This document shows positions 10,480 through 22,274 of a DNA stretch of 64,000 nt, in pieces (positions within the stretch are counted from its first letter, which is position 1; each line of letters begins with the position of its first letter). Below the pieces are notes generated by a model. That model was given only the letters and a program-made list of their open reading frames with translations. It did no database searches and was not told where the DNA came from. This DNA is from Neoscytalidium dimidiatum (Eukaryota; Ascomycota; Dothideomycetes; Botryosphaeriales; Botryosphaeriaceae). The stretch lies in contig CM074702.1 of NCBI GenBank assembly GCA_037367355.1, positions 2,480,001 through 2,544,000 of the forward strand, written 5' to 3'. The position numbers and the translations under genes are program-made.

Positions 10480-13400
10480 TTCGTAGATCTAGAGTTCTCC
10501 GAAGGTAATAGAGTCGAATCCGTAGTTAGTATAGAAGGGCGTAGTTTATATAGCTTCCGTTAATATACTATTATACGCGTATTAGGCTAATAGTAGGAGT
10601 TCGACCTAGTTATTTTACCTATAATTTAGGTAGAATCTTAGGTACTATTCTAGCGTTTAGTTAGTTTGTTTTGTTTATCTATCGGTTTACGGGTATATCG
10701 TTATTAATATCTTATATTTAGTTCCTAACTTATAGACTAAGGTTTACTAGAACTTAGCTCTAAATCGTAGGTCTCGGTCCGTAATTAGTTTCTTAGGCAT
10801 CCCGTAGTAGGCGAAGATATATCTAAGAAAGAGGTAGGCGTAGCCTTCTACTCCAATTTTTTTATTATAAGGGATAAAGTATGCCTATTTTATTAGACGG
10901 TCGATAATAACTAGGATAGCGTTATATTGTACTTTAGTTACGGGGTCTACTAAATTTAGTAGGTCGGTAATAAAATCTATTATAACCAATTTCTAGGGTT
11001 TAGTTAGTATTATAATAAGCTATAGTTATCCGTATAGTATATATCGTACTATCTTATTTTTTACGTATTCGTTATATTCCTAGATGACTTTCTCTACTAC
11101 TTTCCTTATTCGGGGAAAGTAGAAGTATCTTATAAGCCGTTCTAAGGTTCTTATTATTCCTAGGTGTCCGTAAACTACGGACTCGTAGTATTCTTTTATT
11201 AGCCGTTTACGTAGAGGTATAGGTACGTAGATTTTTCCGCGGAATAGTATATTGCCTCTATAGTCTTAGACTAGGTTAGGATTATTATATTCGGGGGTGT
11301 CTATTCGTTAAAGTAGTTCTTAGGATAGCGGATTATTATTATATTTTCCTTAGATAATTTATTTCTAAGTAGCGGTATTATCTTCTTCCTCGTTTTCTAC
11401 CTCTTCCGTAGTTTCTCTAAGTGTTAGTATAGGTTCTTCGTCCTACGGTTCCTCTTCGTCCTCCGGCTCCTACTCTAGTATTAGGTTTCGTAGAGGTTCG
11501 TCGTCGTTAATAGGGCTCCCTAGCCTTATAATAGGTGCTAGTATTCGTTCTTTCTAGGGTACGTTAGATTCTTTAATAATTCGGGGGCGATTAGAGCCTA
11601 ACGTACCGTCGTTATTTTATCGTAGTACTACTAGTAATAGTTCTAGCTTTCCTTTTACGTAGTCGGCTCTACGACTAAATACGTCGGCCTTACCGTTTTT
11701 ACTTCCCTTACGGTAGTAGATCTTAAAGTAGAAGGGGGCGAGTTATTCTATCTATCGTACTTATCTTCTATTTAATACCTTAGTAGTTATAAAGTATCCT
11801 AGGTTCTTATAATCCGAGTATACCGTAATTTCGTAGTTAGCTCCCTTAAGGTAGTATCGCTATTCCTTAAATACTATAACGATCGCAAGTAGTTCTTTAT
11901 CGTATATCTCGTAATTAAGCTCGGCGGGTGATATTTTACGAGAGTAATACGTAATAGAGTATAATCTTTCCTTATCGTCTAGCTAGCTAAGGGTAGCGCT
12001 AATAGTATAGTTAGATACGTTAGCTTCGAAGTAGAGTAGCCTATTAGAATCGAATATAAGGAGTACCGGCGCTTCTACGAAGGCCCTTTTAAGTTAATTA
12101 AACGCCTCTTATTAGGGTACTTTCTAGGTAAAAGGGGTATTTTTTCGGGTAAGTCGGATTAGGGGTTCGGCTATATATAAGTATCGTTTAATAAATCGTC
12201 GGTAGAAGTTAGTAAACCCTAAGAAGACTTATACTTCTTTAACGTTCCTTAGTTCTAGTTACTTTAGGATATCTTCTACCTTTTTTAGGTCTATAACTAC
12301 TTTTCCTAGTTCGATAATAAAGCCTAGGAATTCTATCCTTTAGGTATAGAAGGTATATTTTTCTAGTTTAACGGAGAGGTTATATTCGAGTAGTTTCTAA
12401 AGGACTTTAGATATATATTCCTTATATTCTTTAAGGGTTTCTAAGTATATTAGGATATCGTCGAGGTAGGCTATATAGAATCGGTCTAGATATTCTCGTA
12501 GAACGTAGTTAATAAGGGCTTGGAATATAGTAGGGCGTTAGTAAGTCCGAAAGGTATTACTAAGTACTCGTATAAACCGTATCGAGTTCTAAATATGGTT
12601 TTCTATTTATATCCTTCCTTAATTCGGATAAGATAGTACCTATCCCGTAAGTCTAACTTAGTAAAGAATCGTATTCTAGAGAGGCGATCCCTTAGTTTAT
12701 CGATACGGGGTAGAGGGTAGCGGTCTTTAATAGTAATGTCGTTTAGGGATCTATAATCTATATAGAGGTATAACTTACCTCCGAGCTTTAGTACGAAGAG
12801 AACGGGGAATCCTACTAAGGATTAAGAGGGTCGGATATATTCCTTCTTTAGTAGTAAGTCTAAGTATCCCCTTATTACTTATAACTTCTTTTCCGATATT
12901 AGATATAGGGGTCTAAATTAGGGTTTAGTATCTAGTTTTAAGTTAATCTTATAGTCTTATAGTCTATATTCTAGTAGTACGTCTTCGATCTTTTCTCTAA
13001 AAATTTCCTTAAACCGGTAGTATTCCTTAGGAACGCTATTAAGGTACTATTCGTATATTCTAGTAGGGTTATCTCCTCCTACGGGTATTAGGTAGTCTAG
13101 TTTTTCTCGTCTAGTAGTACTAATCTATCGGGTTCTTTCTCTATTTATAGTAGTGGGGCGATACTATATTATTTTAATTACTTACCCCTTCTTTTAGATT
13201 CTTTCTAGCGTAGCTTTCGAAATTAGGCTTATATAGGTAATCGGTTCGGCTATAGTACGTGGTTTCTATTCTAGTTTTTAGTTTCGTTCTCTAGACTTAA
13301 GGGTAATTCCTCTATTATCCTAATCGTATTATATTTTCTATTTCTTCTACTAAGGGATACCGAGAATAATATTATACTTAGAAATCTTAGTAACGTCTAG

Positions 13401-15150
13401 GTAGATACGTTCCCTATAGTTTTTATATTCTAGGGTTAGTTTTAGGGTTTCGATAATTACCTTTCCTTCTCTAAAGAAGCTAGGGGATCTATTAATAGTT
13501 CTTAGCTAATATAGTTAGTCCTTTTCTCTAGGTTTTAGGTTGGCTTTTTCTATAAATCGGTTTAAGACGTAGTTCCCTTATAATATAGAGTCAATAAGAG
13601 TAAGCGCTCGGCGTCTATTAATTTTTATTACGATAATCTAGTAGTTCCTATATTTTACGGAATCTTCCTTACTTTCTAGTAGGTATCTTATAGTTTTTCT
13701 AGTCGATACTACTATAGTTCTATAGGGTAGAAGCCTCGCCTACTATAGCCCTAGTTTAGTAGGCGTTTCTAGTTTTTTAGATAGTACCCGCTAATATTCT
13801 TAGCTTTCTAGTAAATAGGGTAGACTTCGATACTATAAGTAGACTAGTAGAGGATATCGTAGTCGGGGGTCTCCGGTCGTCCTTTAGTAGCCGAGGTAGT
13901 TTTCTTATCGTTAGTTCGCTAGTTACTAGTTCGTTTATCTAGGTAGTTTCTACTAATATATCCGTGCTTTCTATAGTAGAAGTAAAGACTCTTTTTACGC
14001 TATCGCTATTCTTCCTCTAGCGCTAGCCGAGAGTTTCGTCGTTAGTTAGTATCTAAGTCTATAGGGTCCCCTAGAGGTAGGTTATTTCGAGATTACGGAG
14101 TGTTAGCCGAGTATCGGGTTTAGTCTATTTCTTATCTAAAATTAAATAGTTATTAGTCGACTCGGATAGCCGTATCGATAGTCTCGCTAAGGTCTTTAGA
14201 TAATCCGATACGGGCAAATTCGGCCTTTATATTATACTTTAGGCCCTTATAGAAGATATATTTAAGGGATTAGTCGTTTTAATTAAGGTAGGAGGCGAGT
14301 ATACGGAATTCTATAATATATTTCGAGACTAATCGGGTTTATCGGAGGTCCTAAATTCGAAGGGCGGCCTTCTACTCCTCGTTCTTACTACTAAAGGCTT
14401 ATCTAATTACGTCGGCGAAGCGATTATAGTTGGCGAATAGGCTACTAGTTTCTATACGTAGAATAGCCGAGCGGAAATCCTTTTAATAGGGTTCGAACTA
14501 CCGTACTACGTTACCTCGGAGGTAGGTTCCTATAAAGCGGACCCTTTCCTCGTTATCCTTAAAGAATACTTTATAGAATTCGAAGTAATTCTCTAGTTAG
14601 GCTAGAAAGTCGTTAAGCTTACGCCGGTCTCTATCGTAGGTATTAGGGGTCTTAATCTTTAGTTTAGTATTATAGGGGGTCGATTCTAATATCGCGGGGG
14701 CGGCTAGAGTAGAGGGCCGTATAGTACGGTTAATAGTAAAGGCTTATCCTCGAATAAAGTATTCTAGAAGAATTTAGCCGTAGTTATTACTAGCGTCCTC
14801 TAGTACTCTAGGTCCGTTAATTACTCGACTTAAGAAGGCTATACCCGAAGAATATACTTCTAAAATAAGTAGCCTTATATTAAGAGCTAGGTTTCTAGAG
14901 ATTAAGGGACGGATTAACTAAAGCTATTCCTTCTCCGTCGGAAGGTTATTTCTAATTTCGATCTAGAATATTATAGTTAGTAGTTTTTAGAATAGGATTA
15001 CCTCCGGTACCTATAAAAAGATAGTTAAAGTATTACGCTAAGACTCTTTCTAGAGGAGTTAAGGCGTATCGTTAGGTAGCTTAGGCTTTCTAGAGGCCGA
15101 TATAGTAGTAGATAGAGGAGGTTCGTATAATAGTAGGATAGGAATTAATT
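10480..15150 (-). mobile_element. Ty3/Gypsy retrotransposon body 1, RIP-inactivated
   Basis: Coding order on the - strand (high to low coordinates) is gag, zinc knuckle, protease region, reverse transcriptase, RNase H, integrase. Visible anchors: a zinc knuckle at about 13925-13990, where tyrosines occupy the expected cysteine positions (FYYRKHGYI pattern); the RT segment FRTRYGLYEYLVIPFGLTNA at about 12540-12610; the catalytic AYLDDILIYLE at about 12440-12475; RNase H with a FEANVSNYTI-like stretch at about 12010-12045 and a long continuation to about 11650; then integrase sequence down to about 10500. At least one frameshift near 12530 and many TAG/TAA stops break the reading. CA and TG dinucleotides are rare. 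I could not define its LTRs. Confidence 0.75.
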
Positions 15151-15299
15151 AATAAGTTAACTACGAGGGTTCTAACTACGATAAATAAGTATAGTCTATA
15201 TATATAGAGTAATCGGTACGATTAGTAGTAATCTATAATATTAACCTACTAATTAGTACTAATTAGTAGTCCGAGCTTTACTAAGCGAGTATACGGTAG

Positions 15300-16340
15300 T
15301 CTAGTATATTAGTATTAGTAAGTATTCTACCGAGTTAGGCCCTAAGTTAGTTACGTAGGCGGTAAGTAGTTATAGAATTTCGTTATCCGCCTTTCTAGGC
15401 GACTATACCGTAATAATACTAATATATTCTAGGGTAATAATAAACCTAAGGTACTTAGTCTTCTATATATACTATTCGCTCTTATTAGAGGCTATCCGGA
15501 GGTTCCGTTCCTCTAGTATCTATAGGACTTTATATACGTACTCGATATATTCTTTAAGCGTTTCCGAGTATATTAGGATATCGTCTAGATAGGTTAGTAC
15601 GAATACGTCTAAATACGGTTGTAGTATATCGTTAACTAGACTCTAGAACGTAGCCGGTATATTAGTAAGTCCGAATAGTATTACCGTATACTCGTAATAT
15701 CTAAATCTTATTCGGAAAGCCGTCTTCTATTCTTTACCTTCTTTTATTCGAACGAGATAATAACCTTCCCTAAAGTCTAGCTTAGTAAAGTATTTAGCTT
15801 TTCTTAGTCTATTCTATAATTTATCGATACGTAGTAACGGGTATCGGTTTTTTACTATAATATCGTTTAATTATCTATAGTCGATATAGAGGCGGAGCTT
15901 ACTATTTTTTTTAGGTACGAATAAGATAGGGTATCCGGCCGGTAACGTAGAGGGTCGGATATATTCTCTTTCTAGGTTCGTTTTAAGATACTCCCTTAGT
16001 GCCTCGGCCTCGTTCTTAGAAAGAGAGTAGATAGGCTTAAACGCGGGCTACGTTCCTAGTAATAAGAGTATTTTATAGTTCTATAGCTTATACTTAGGTA
16101 ATAATCCTTTACCTCTTTCTTAAAATAATTCGGCGTATTTCTAGAATTCCGGGGGTACTTTCTCTAGTCCCGTAGTAATTTCTGTTACGCGTATCTAGTT
16201 AAGGGTTCTATCTAGCGGGCTATACCTCTCGTAGATTCTCTTTAGATAGTCTTCTCCGAGTAGTCGGGGAGTATCGACTTTCGGGGTCCGTTTTCTAATC
16301 TATACTATAATTTGGCGTTCTATAAGAACTAGATATAAAT
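15300..16340 (-). mobile_element. Ty3/Gypsy reverse-transcriptase fragment (body 2)
   Basis: A second, different Gypsy RT on the - strand. From about 16090 downward it reads FKPIYSLSKNEAEA, then SKLRLYIDY, FTKLDFREGYYLVRI, TAFRIRFRYYEYTVILFGL and the catalytic VLTYLDDILIYSETLKEYIE at about 15555-15605. The RT is nearly complete, but RNase H and integrase are not evident below about 15400, where sequence related to body 1 begins. It therefore looks truncated, perhaps by insertion of body 1. Stops are TAG/TAA at RIP-compatible positions. Its sequence differs from the RT of body 1 at many residues, so it is a separate family. Confidence 0.7.
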
Positions 16341-16562
16341 AGGGAGTTTAAGAATAGTATAAGAGGGTCTCTATTAGGTAATAGATAAATCCTTAGGGGA
16401 TTTAAGGGGCCCGTTAGGCGGGACTTATATATAGGCGAGCGGTAAGCGAGGTTACGTAACCCGTATAGGCCGCGCTAGGACTTCGTATAGAAGCCGATAG
16501 CTCCTTATATATAAGTAGTAGGGAGTCCTATATTCGAAGTTCTTATACTACCCCCCCCTTTT
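16340..16562 (-). repeat. Polypurine tract and putative 3' LTR start (- strand)
   Basis: On the - strand a polypurine tract (AAAGGGGGGGG, 16551-16562 in + coordinates) is followed by TAGTATAAGAACTTCG. A polypurine tract directly before the 3' LTR is a hallmark of LTR retrotransposons. The next about 200 bases contain a TATATATAAG stretch compatible with an LTR promoter. The same 17-nt string (tract plus TAGTAT) occurs on the + strand at 20621-20637 before another LTR-like sequence. The lower boundary of the LTR is not certain. Confidence 0.5.
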
Positions 16563-17340
16563 AGGGAGGCGTCCTCGGCTCTAGAAGGTAAAAAACTTAC
16601 TAGCTCTAGGTACTATTTATAGCATTAAAACCTCCGTTAGGAGGGAAAAAGATATATACTAGAGGCGGTAAGAAAACCTCGGGTTAGAGAAGATAGAGTT
16701 AATACTACTAAAGATACCTAGAGTACCTATAATAGCCTTATATACTTTTCGTATAGGGCTCGCGTCTATATCGCGGAGAGTTTATAGGCTATAACTAGCT
16801 TTTTATTATAGGTAGTATAACTAATTCTTAAGCTATAGTATCTTTTAAGTTATAAAGCGTATTCGTCTAGCGTAGTCCTTACGCTAGCGCGGGTACGCTT
16901 CGGGGCCTTATTAGCTAGTAAGCTAGCTTTATCTTAAAGAGAATAGGGCCGTACTTATACGGACTTACTTATTATACGTATAGTATACGTGGCGGTTAGT
17001 AGGTTATAGTAGGCTATTACCGATAGTAGCTAGCTTTCGCTAGTAGCGGCTATCTACTATCTACGAAAGCTAATTTACTTATTATAGCTTATATAAATAG
17101 AGGTATTAACTACGTATACGCTTCTACTAGCGGCTAAGAATTACGCGTTATAGGTCTTTCTTTATTAAACTATCCTTCGTATACGAGTTACGTGCGTGTC
17201 TACTACGTATAGTGGCCGGTATCGGTATATTAGGAGGGTATATATATAGTTCTTCTACTCTATATTCTCCTCTCCTCTATAACTATCGTCCTTACCTACC
17301 TTTATAGCTTTTTTAGACTTCTTTAGCTCTTTTCTTAGCC
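16563..17340. other. Transposon-derived non-coding stretch
   Basis: No recognisable protein domain on either strand. Composition is RIP-like (few CA/TG, many TA). A TATATATA box followed by a CT-rich leader at about 17250-17390 precedes the degenerate ORF that follows and may be its former promoter. Confidence 0.4.
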
Positions 17341-18030
17341 TTTAACCTCTTTAATATATCTACTTCCTCCCCTCTTAATACTTTAGTATCGATACGCCGT
17401 ATTATTACCGCTCGCGAGCTGCCTACTTACCTCGAAGCTTAGCCTAAACTCGTCGAGATATTTTACGAGCGCTACCTCTTTTACTAGTACGATATTAAGA
17501 AGACCGTCGAAGAATATAAGGAGGCTATTAAGGCCGGCTATACCCGCTTAACGCCAGTTAAGTATACGCTACACTCCTAAGCACCTTACTCCTCGTAAGT
17601 TATTTACTTACTTTACCTTATATTACGTAAGAAATACGAGAAGTATACGTTTTAGTTACTAATAGTAGTATTTTTTTAGCCTCCGCTCTAGTATCGTCGT
17701 GCTTATAATATCTTAAGTACTCTACGCGCCCGCGCTCTCGATTATCGCCGGCGTAATAAGGACGATGCTAACGAGCTATTAAGCCGCGTTAGTACGTACG
17801 CTATAAAGTACCTCGTAAGCCGTAAGACTTATAATAAACGCTTAGCTTCTATAAAGAAGTCTAAGGACGGCGAGCTCTAATACGCCTATAATCGCCGCGC
17901 CTCTAATAATAAGAATATAGAGCGCTACTTAGTAAGAGTTCTCGTTTCGTATAGTACTCGTATAGCTTACGTAAATATAGGCTAGACTAGAAGGTATAGG
18001 CTTAATATTGCCTAAGAATATTATTATAGA
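17340..18030 (+). pseudogene. Unidentified degenerate ORF in transposon block
   Basis: Read through TAG/TAA stops, one + strand frame gives coherent protein-like sequence for about 220 codons, for example KLVEIFYERYLFY, KKTVEEYKEAIKAGYTRLTP and a basic stretch ARALDYRRRNKDDANELLSR. I do not recognise the family. The charged, helical character would suit a gag or a DNA-binding N-terminus of a transposase, but no diagnostic motif is present. It lies between a candidate promoter (about 17250) and a putative LTR, on the strand opposite to the flanking Gypsy elements. Confidence 0.4.
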
Positions 18031-18179
18031 TTAGAAGAAGAAGAACGTGTTCGTACGGCTCTAGGATACCTTCTAAGAGCCTATAGATACTAATCCGGCT
18101 CGCGATAAGTCGCTAGATGAGTATAAGGGCTAGCGTAAGATACATATATACTAGTTTAGTAGAATAGCGAAGTAGGCGG

Positions 18180-18550
18180 GTAAGTCTAGAGTTTAGGGTT
18201 CTTTATTTTTATTTTTTTTTTTAATACTATTTAGCCTTTAGGTAGTATACGTTTTATATACTCTATTAATACGAATATTATTACTTACGATTACTAATAA
18301 CGGAGGCTTATAAGACTAAGTATAGAAGCTATATTTATACTAATTATAGCCGTAGCGTACGATACTTTCTCGGTATTATCTACTACTAGACTCCTATAGG
18401 TTCTATAAGGCTATAAAGCCTACTTTACCTTATTCTTAGCCTCGAGTTTTTCCCCTACCCTTCTTACGGGCTGGCCCTTATATATACCCTACTTTACTTC
18501 GTATACGTATACGTTTCGCACCCGGGGGCCGCGTCCCGCGCGGGTATTTC
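18180..18550 (-). repeat. Candidate LTR or 3' region of chromovirus
   Basis: Directly downstream (- strand) of the chromodomain-containing integrase is a GC-rich tract (about 18520-18545), then a segment with a TATATATAAGGG promoter-like box at about 18478-18492. This is where a 3' LTR would be expected. No second copy was found in the window to confirm it, so the boundaries are approximate. Confidence 0.35.
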
Positions 18551-18559
18551 TAACGGTAT

Positions 18560-20200
18560 TCGTTAAGTAGTTCCTAGTAGTTAGAGAGTTTCGATTCGGA
18601 CTTCTATTTATTATACTTATTTAGCTAGCCTAGCTATTTAATAAGGTATTTTATTCTACCCGAGGAGTCGTCGTAATAATCGACTATAGCCTCGACCTTC
18701 TACGTATTATCTACTAACTCTACCGCTAGTAGTATAAAGTCTAGGCGTACGGAGTAGGACTCTAGTAGCGAAATATAGAAGATAGAATAGAGACGCGCTA
18801 TTAATAGTAAGAGCTCTAGCTTATAAGCGTAGGTGCTAACCTTCTTAATAATCTTAAAGGGGCCTAGAAATCGGCTATTAAGCTTCTTATAAGGGCGCTT
18901 CGTACGGATATTCTTCGCCGAAAGTAGTACCTCTTCCCTAGTATTAAAGTATTTATCTAAGCGGCCGCGGTTATAGTAACGTATCTAGAGCACTTATATA
19001 TAGTAAATCGCTTTCTTTATATTCTCGCGTACGAGACGTATACGATCTACCCGCGTAGCGGCGGCGGCCGGCGTATAGATAATATCCTCCGAGCCGGAGG
19101 GGGTAGCTTCTAGGCTATATAACTACTATAGGCCTCTTACGCTATCTAGCGTACTAGATTTAGTTATATAGCTTAGTAGGTTTAGCGATACCTTCGTTAA
19201 AGAGTACGGCGTATTATTATAGGTATATACTACCTATAGTAGGAGGAATGCCTAGTTAGATTACTTCTAATTTATATAGATACGGAGGTAGTATTTAATC
19301 TCTTAATTCTAACGCTCCGTCTACCTATTAGTTTACGGGTAGAAGGCGGTACTAAACCGGCGCTAGATATCGAGTTCGTAATAAAAGTTTACCTAGTATT
19401 TACTTATAAATACCGTATCTTTATCTAATACTAGGAAGTCTAGGATAATAGTTTTTAAGAAGTATTCTTATAGGAGGTCTACTAGAGTTCTTATATTAAT
19501 AGTCTTATATACTAGAAAGTAGTATACCTTCTTTATTACCCGGTCTATTAGGACTAGAATTAAGTCCGCTGTAGCCCCTTCGCGAGTTATAGACTCGGGT
19601 AGGTCCGTAATAAAGTTAAGAGATAGATACTTCTATAGCTCCGTCTCTACTTCTAGTGGCTATAGAAGGCCGTAGAGCTTATAGCGTCGTATCTTATATC
19701 TTTAGTACTTATCGTAACTACGGATATATATCTATACGTCTCTTATTAGATTAGGCCATTCGTACTTATAACCGATTACTATAATAGTACGTTTAGAGCC
19801 GTAATAGCCGCCTAAGAGGTTATCGTAGTTATAGCGGAGTATCTTATTCTTTAGTAGGGTGCTATTTAGGATAAAGACCTTTCTATTACGTCGTAATAGA
19901 CCGTCTAGGTCTTTAGACTAGTAGTTTACGGCGAGGAACTTCGCTAGCTTTACGCGTATTACTTAACTATCGACGTCTAGTTACTAGGCCTCGTAAATTA
20001 ACGATACGAGGGCCTTTAGAGGCTCTTCCGCTTAGAAATATTTACCGGTAGTAGCTACTACTACTACTCGGCGGGGCACGAGGCTAGAGTTTAGCCTAGT
20101 ACTAGCGAGTTCGCGCGCTATACGTATACTACTCGTAGAGTCCTCGCGGGTATACTCGGCCGCCCCGGATTCTACGGGTACGCCGGCGGTATTCTCTAGT
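18560..20200 (-). mobile_element. Chromovirus (Ty3/Gypsy) RNase H-integrase-chromodomain remnant
   Basis: On the - strand from the gap downward: RNase H tail; an HHCC zinc region at about 19700-19890 (LGGYYGSKRTI, then YIRSYDKYQRYK, where the two expected cysteines are now tyrosines); the integrase core at about 19250-19630 (LNFITDLPES, ADLILVLIDRVIKK, then DKDTVFTSKYW), carrying the first two acidic residues of the DDE triad; the GPY/F module (LGPFKIIKK at about 18841-18875); and a C-terminal chromodomain at about 18560-18705 (EVEAIVDYYDDSSGRIKYLI, WLG-like, NEY). The reading contains stops of the TAG/TAA type. The upstream RT would lie in or beyond the assembly gap. Confidence 0.75.
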
Positions 20201-20300
20201 NNNNNNNNNNNNNNNNNNNNNNNNNNNNNNNNNNNNNNNNNNNNNNNNNNNNNNNNNNNNNNNNNNNNNNNNNNNNNNNNNNNNNNNNNNNNNNNNNNNN
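20201..20300. other. Assembly gap (100 N)
   Basis: A run of exactly 100 N, which usually denotes a gap of unknown size. Retroelement sequence lies on both sides in opposite orientation (- strand integrase on the left, + strand 3' end on the right), so inverted repeats may have stopped the assembly here. Confidence 0.95.
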
Positions 20301-20633
20301 AAACTACTAGCGTTATAGGCGGATTTACCCTAGCGAGTATATTCGCTATAACGAGAATACACCCTATCTATCTTATATACTACGAAGAAAGGATTAGAAT
20401 CGGCTTTACCGGCGTTAGCTAGAAGGTAGAAAGAATAAGAAAAAGATATTAGGAAACTATTATAATTAATCTTGTCGCCTAGAACTAAATATTTAGTACG
20501 CTAGGTAGAGCGCTTACGCTTAGAAGGTATAATAGAACGGGACTTACGGGGAAGAAAATAGAGAAATAATAGGAACCTAAGATATAGATAAACGGAAGAA
20601 TCTTCGAGCCGAAGATCCCTAAAGGGGGGGGTA
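20301..20633 (+). mobile_element. 3' end of a + strand LTR retroelement with polypurine tract
   Basis: Read through TAG/TAA stops, the + strand gives basic protein-like sequence that ends DKRKNLRAEDP shortly before a polypurine tract AAAGGGGGGGG at 20621-20631. The putative LTR follows at about 20634. This arrangement (end of pol, polypurine tract, LTR) fits the 3' end of an LTR retrotransposon. The body is missing because of the gap. Confidence 0.5.
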
Positions 20634-21276
20634 GTATTACGAACCCTAGAATATACGGGCTTTATAGCTACGAGGGATATAAGCCCGCACGGGAAATAGG
20701 CCGTAAGGCTAGAAATACTAGTAGGTAGTAACTACTACCCGTACGGGAAGAAGGCCTACGGGCGTAATAACTAAGAAGAAGGCATAGTCTAACGGAAGCC
20801 CGTAGGGGACTAAGAACTATACGGACGGAAAGTAGGAAGCTAATAAGGATAAAGTACTACGGGATAAGAGTATAGCGGTAGTATCGTCCGCTAAGTACTA
20901 CTAAAAGTCGGAAACTAGAAAAAACGAGCCTAAGCGCCCGCGCCGCGTATTACGTACGATCTACTCTAGATCTCTATAGATCTAAATACCCTAGATCTAC
21001 TCCCGATAAATCTACTATACCTAGATCTAGATTATTAAAGCTTTCTTATAGTATATAGACACGCTTATTAGATAGTATTTTAACCCTCGTAGTTAACTTA
21101 AAGTTCTAATTTAATACTACCTTAACTTAGAGGTAATAAGGCCTATTAAACTCCTACGTTACGTAACTTCTTATTCTATTATTACTCTCCTTTCCTCGTC
21201 TTTAAGGTAAACCCTTCGATAAACCCGAACCTACTAGGTGACTCCGAAGTCTAGTAGTAGAGGCCCCGTCGTTATA
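20634..21276 (+). repeat. LTR-like copy A (left arm of palindrome)
   Basis: Begins TATTACGAACCCTAG and ends CCCCGTCGTTATA. The terminal TA pairs would be TG and CA before RIP, as expected for LTR ends. It matches 21581-22269 in inverted orientation along most of its length, for instance the segment around GGTAATAAGGCCTA and the ends. It is preceded by a polypurine tract. The five bases on each side (GGTAG and AGTAG) differ at one position that RIP could explain, so a solo-LTR interpretation is also possible. Confidence 0.65.
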
Positions 21277-21580
21277 AGTAGCTAGTAGTAGAGCTAGTGC
21301 CTAGATAAGCTAAGTATATAGAATTACGTTTTTATTTCGAAGTTCTAGGATTATATTAAGTAGCTCCTCGTTAGTCGGTATATTAGGGTATTAGTTTTCT
21401 ACTACCGTACTATATTACGGCGGTTACTACGAGCCTAGGATATTCTACGCCTCTTATACGTGCTTACTACTAGGTACGTCCGCTATAATAGCTAATACTA
21501 TTAGCACTTCTTAGGATAAGGAAATACTTTCTATTTTTCTAATTAAATCGCTTTCTTTCCTATAAGGATAGTAGTTAAAG
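21277..21580. other. Spacer between inverted LTR-like copies
   Basis: About 300 bases separating the two arms. RIP-like composition, no open frame and no recognisable domain. It could be remains of element interior or of the original target. Confidence 0.5.
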
Positions 21581-22269
21581 TATAATAACGGGGCCTCTAC
21601 TACTAGGCTTTAGAGTCACCTAGTAGGTTTAGATTTATCGAAGGGTTTACCTTAAAGACGAGGAAAGAGAAGCGACGATAGAATAAGAAGTTACGTAATA
21701 TAGGAGTTTAGTAGGCCTTATTACCTCTAAGTTAATATAGTATTAAATTAGAACCTTAAGTTAACTACGAGGGTTAAAGTACTATCTAACGAGTATATCT
21801 ATATACTATAGGAAAGCTATAGTAATCTAGGGATTATAGTATTAGATTAGAGCCTTAGATTAGAGGTTTAGATTAGTTCTAATCCCGTATAGGTCCTATA
21901 GGTTTTACGTAACTCGGGCGCTAAAGCCTACTTTCGGGAATTCGACTTCTACTAGTGCTAGCGGACGATATTACCGCTATACTCTATCGGCTTTTCTAAT
22001 TCCTACCCGTACGGTTCTTCGTCTCCTACGGCTCTATATTAGCCCGTACCCTCTTTCTAGTTGTTACGCCCGTAGGCGTCCTTCCCGTACGGGTAGTCGT
22101 TATTACCTACTAGCGTTCCCGTACGTATCGTTATCCCGTATTCCTAGTCTTCCCGTATAGGCTTAAGGAGTGCGGCTCTACTATACGTAGGCTTCTTAGG
22201 GCCTTACGGCTCTTTTTCCCGTACGGGCTCGCGGCCCTCGCGGCTATAAAGCCCGTAGGGTTCGTAATA
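21581..22269 (-). repeat. LTR-like copy B (right arm of palindrome)
   Basis: Inverted copy of the 20634-21276 element. Read on the - strand it starts TATTACGAACCCTACGGGC at 22269 and ends at 21581 in ACGTTATTATA-like sequence. Several blocks align base for base with copy A, with differences mostly G/A or C/T, as expected from RIP. It is about 45 bases longer than copy A owing to indels. No polypurine tract lies outside its start. Confidence 0.65.
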
Positions 22270-22274
22270 ATTAC

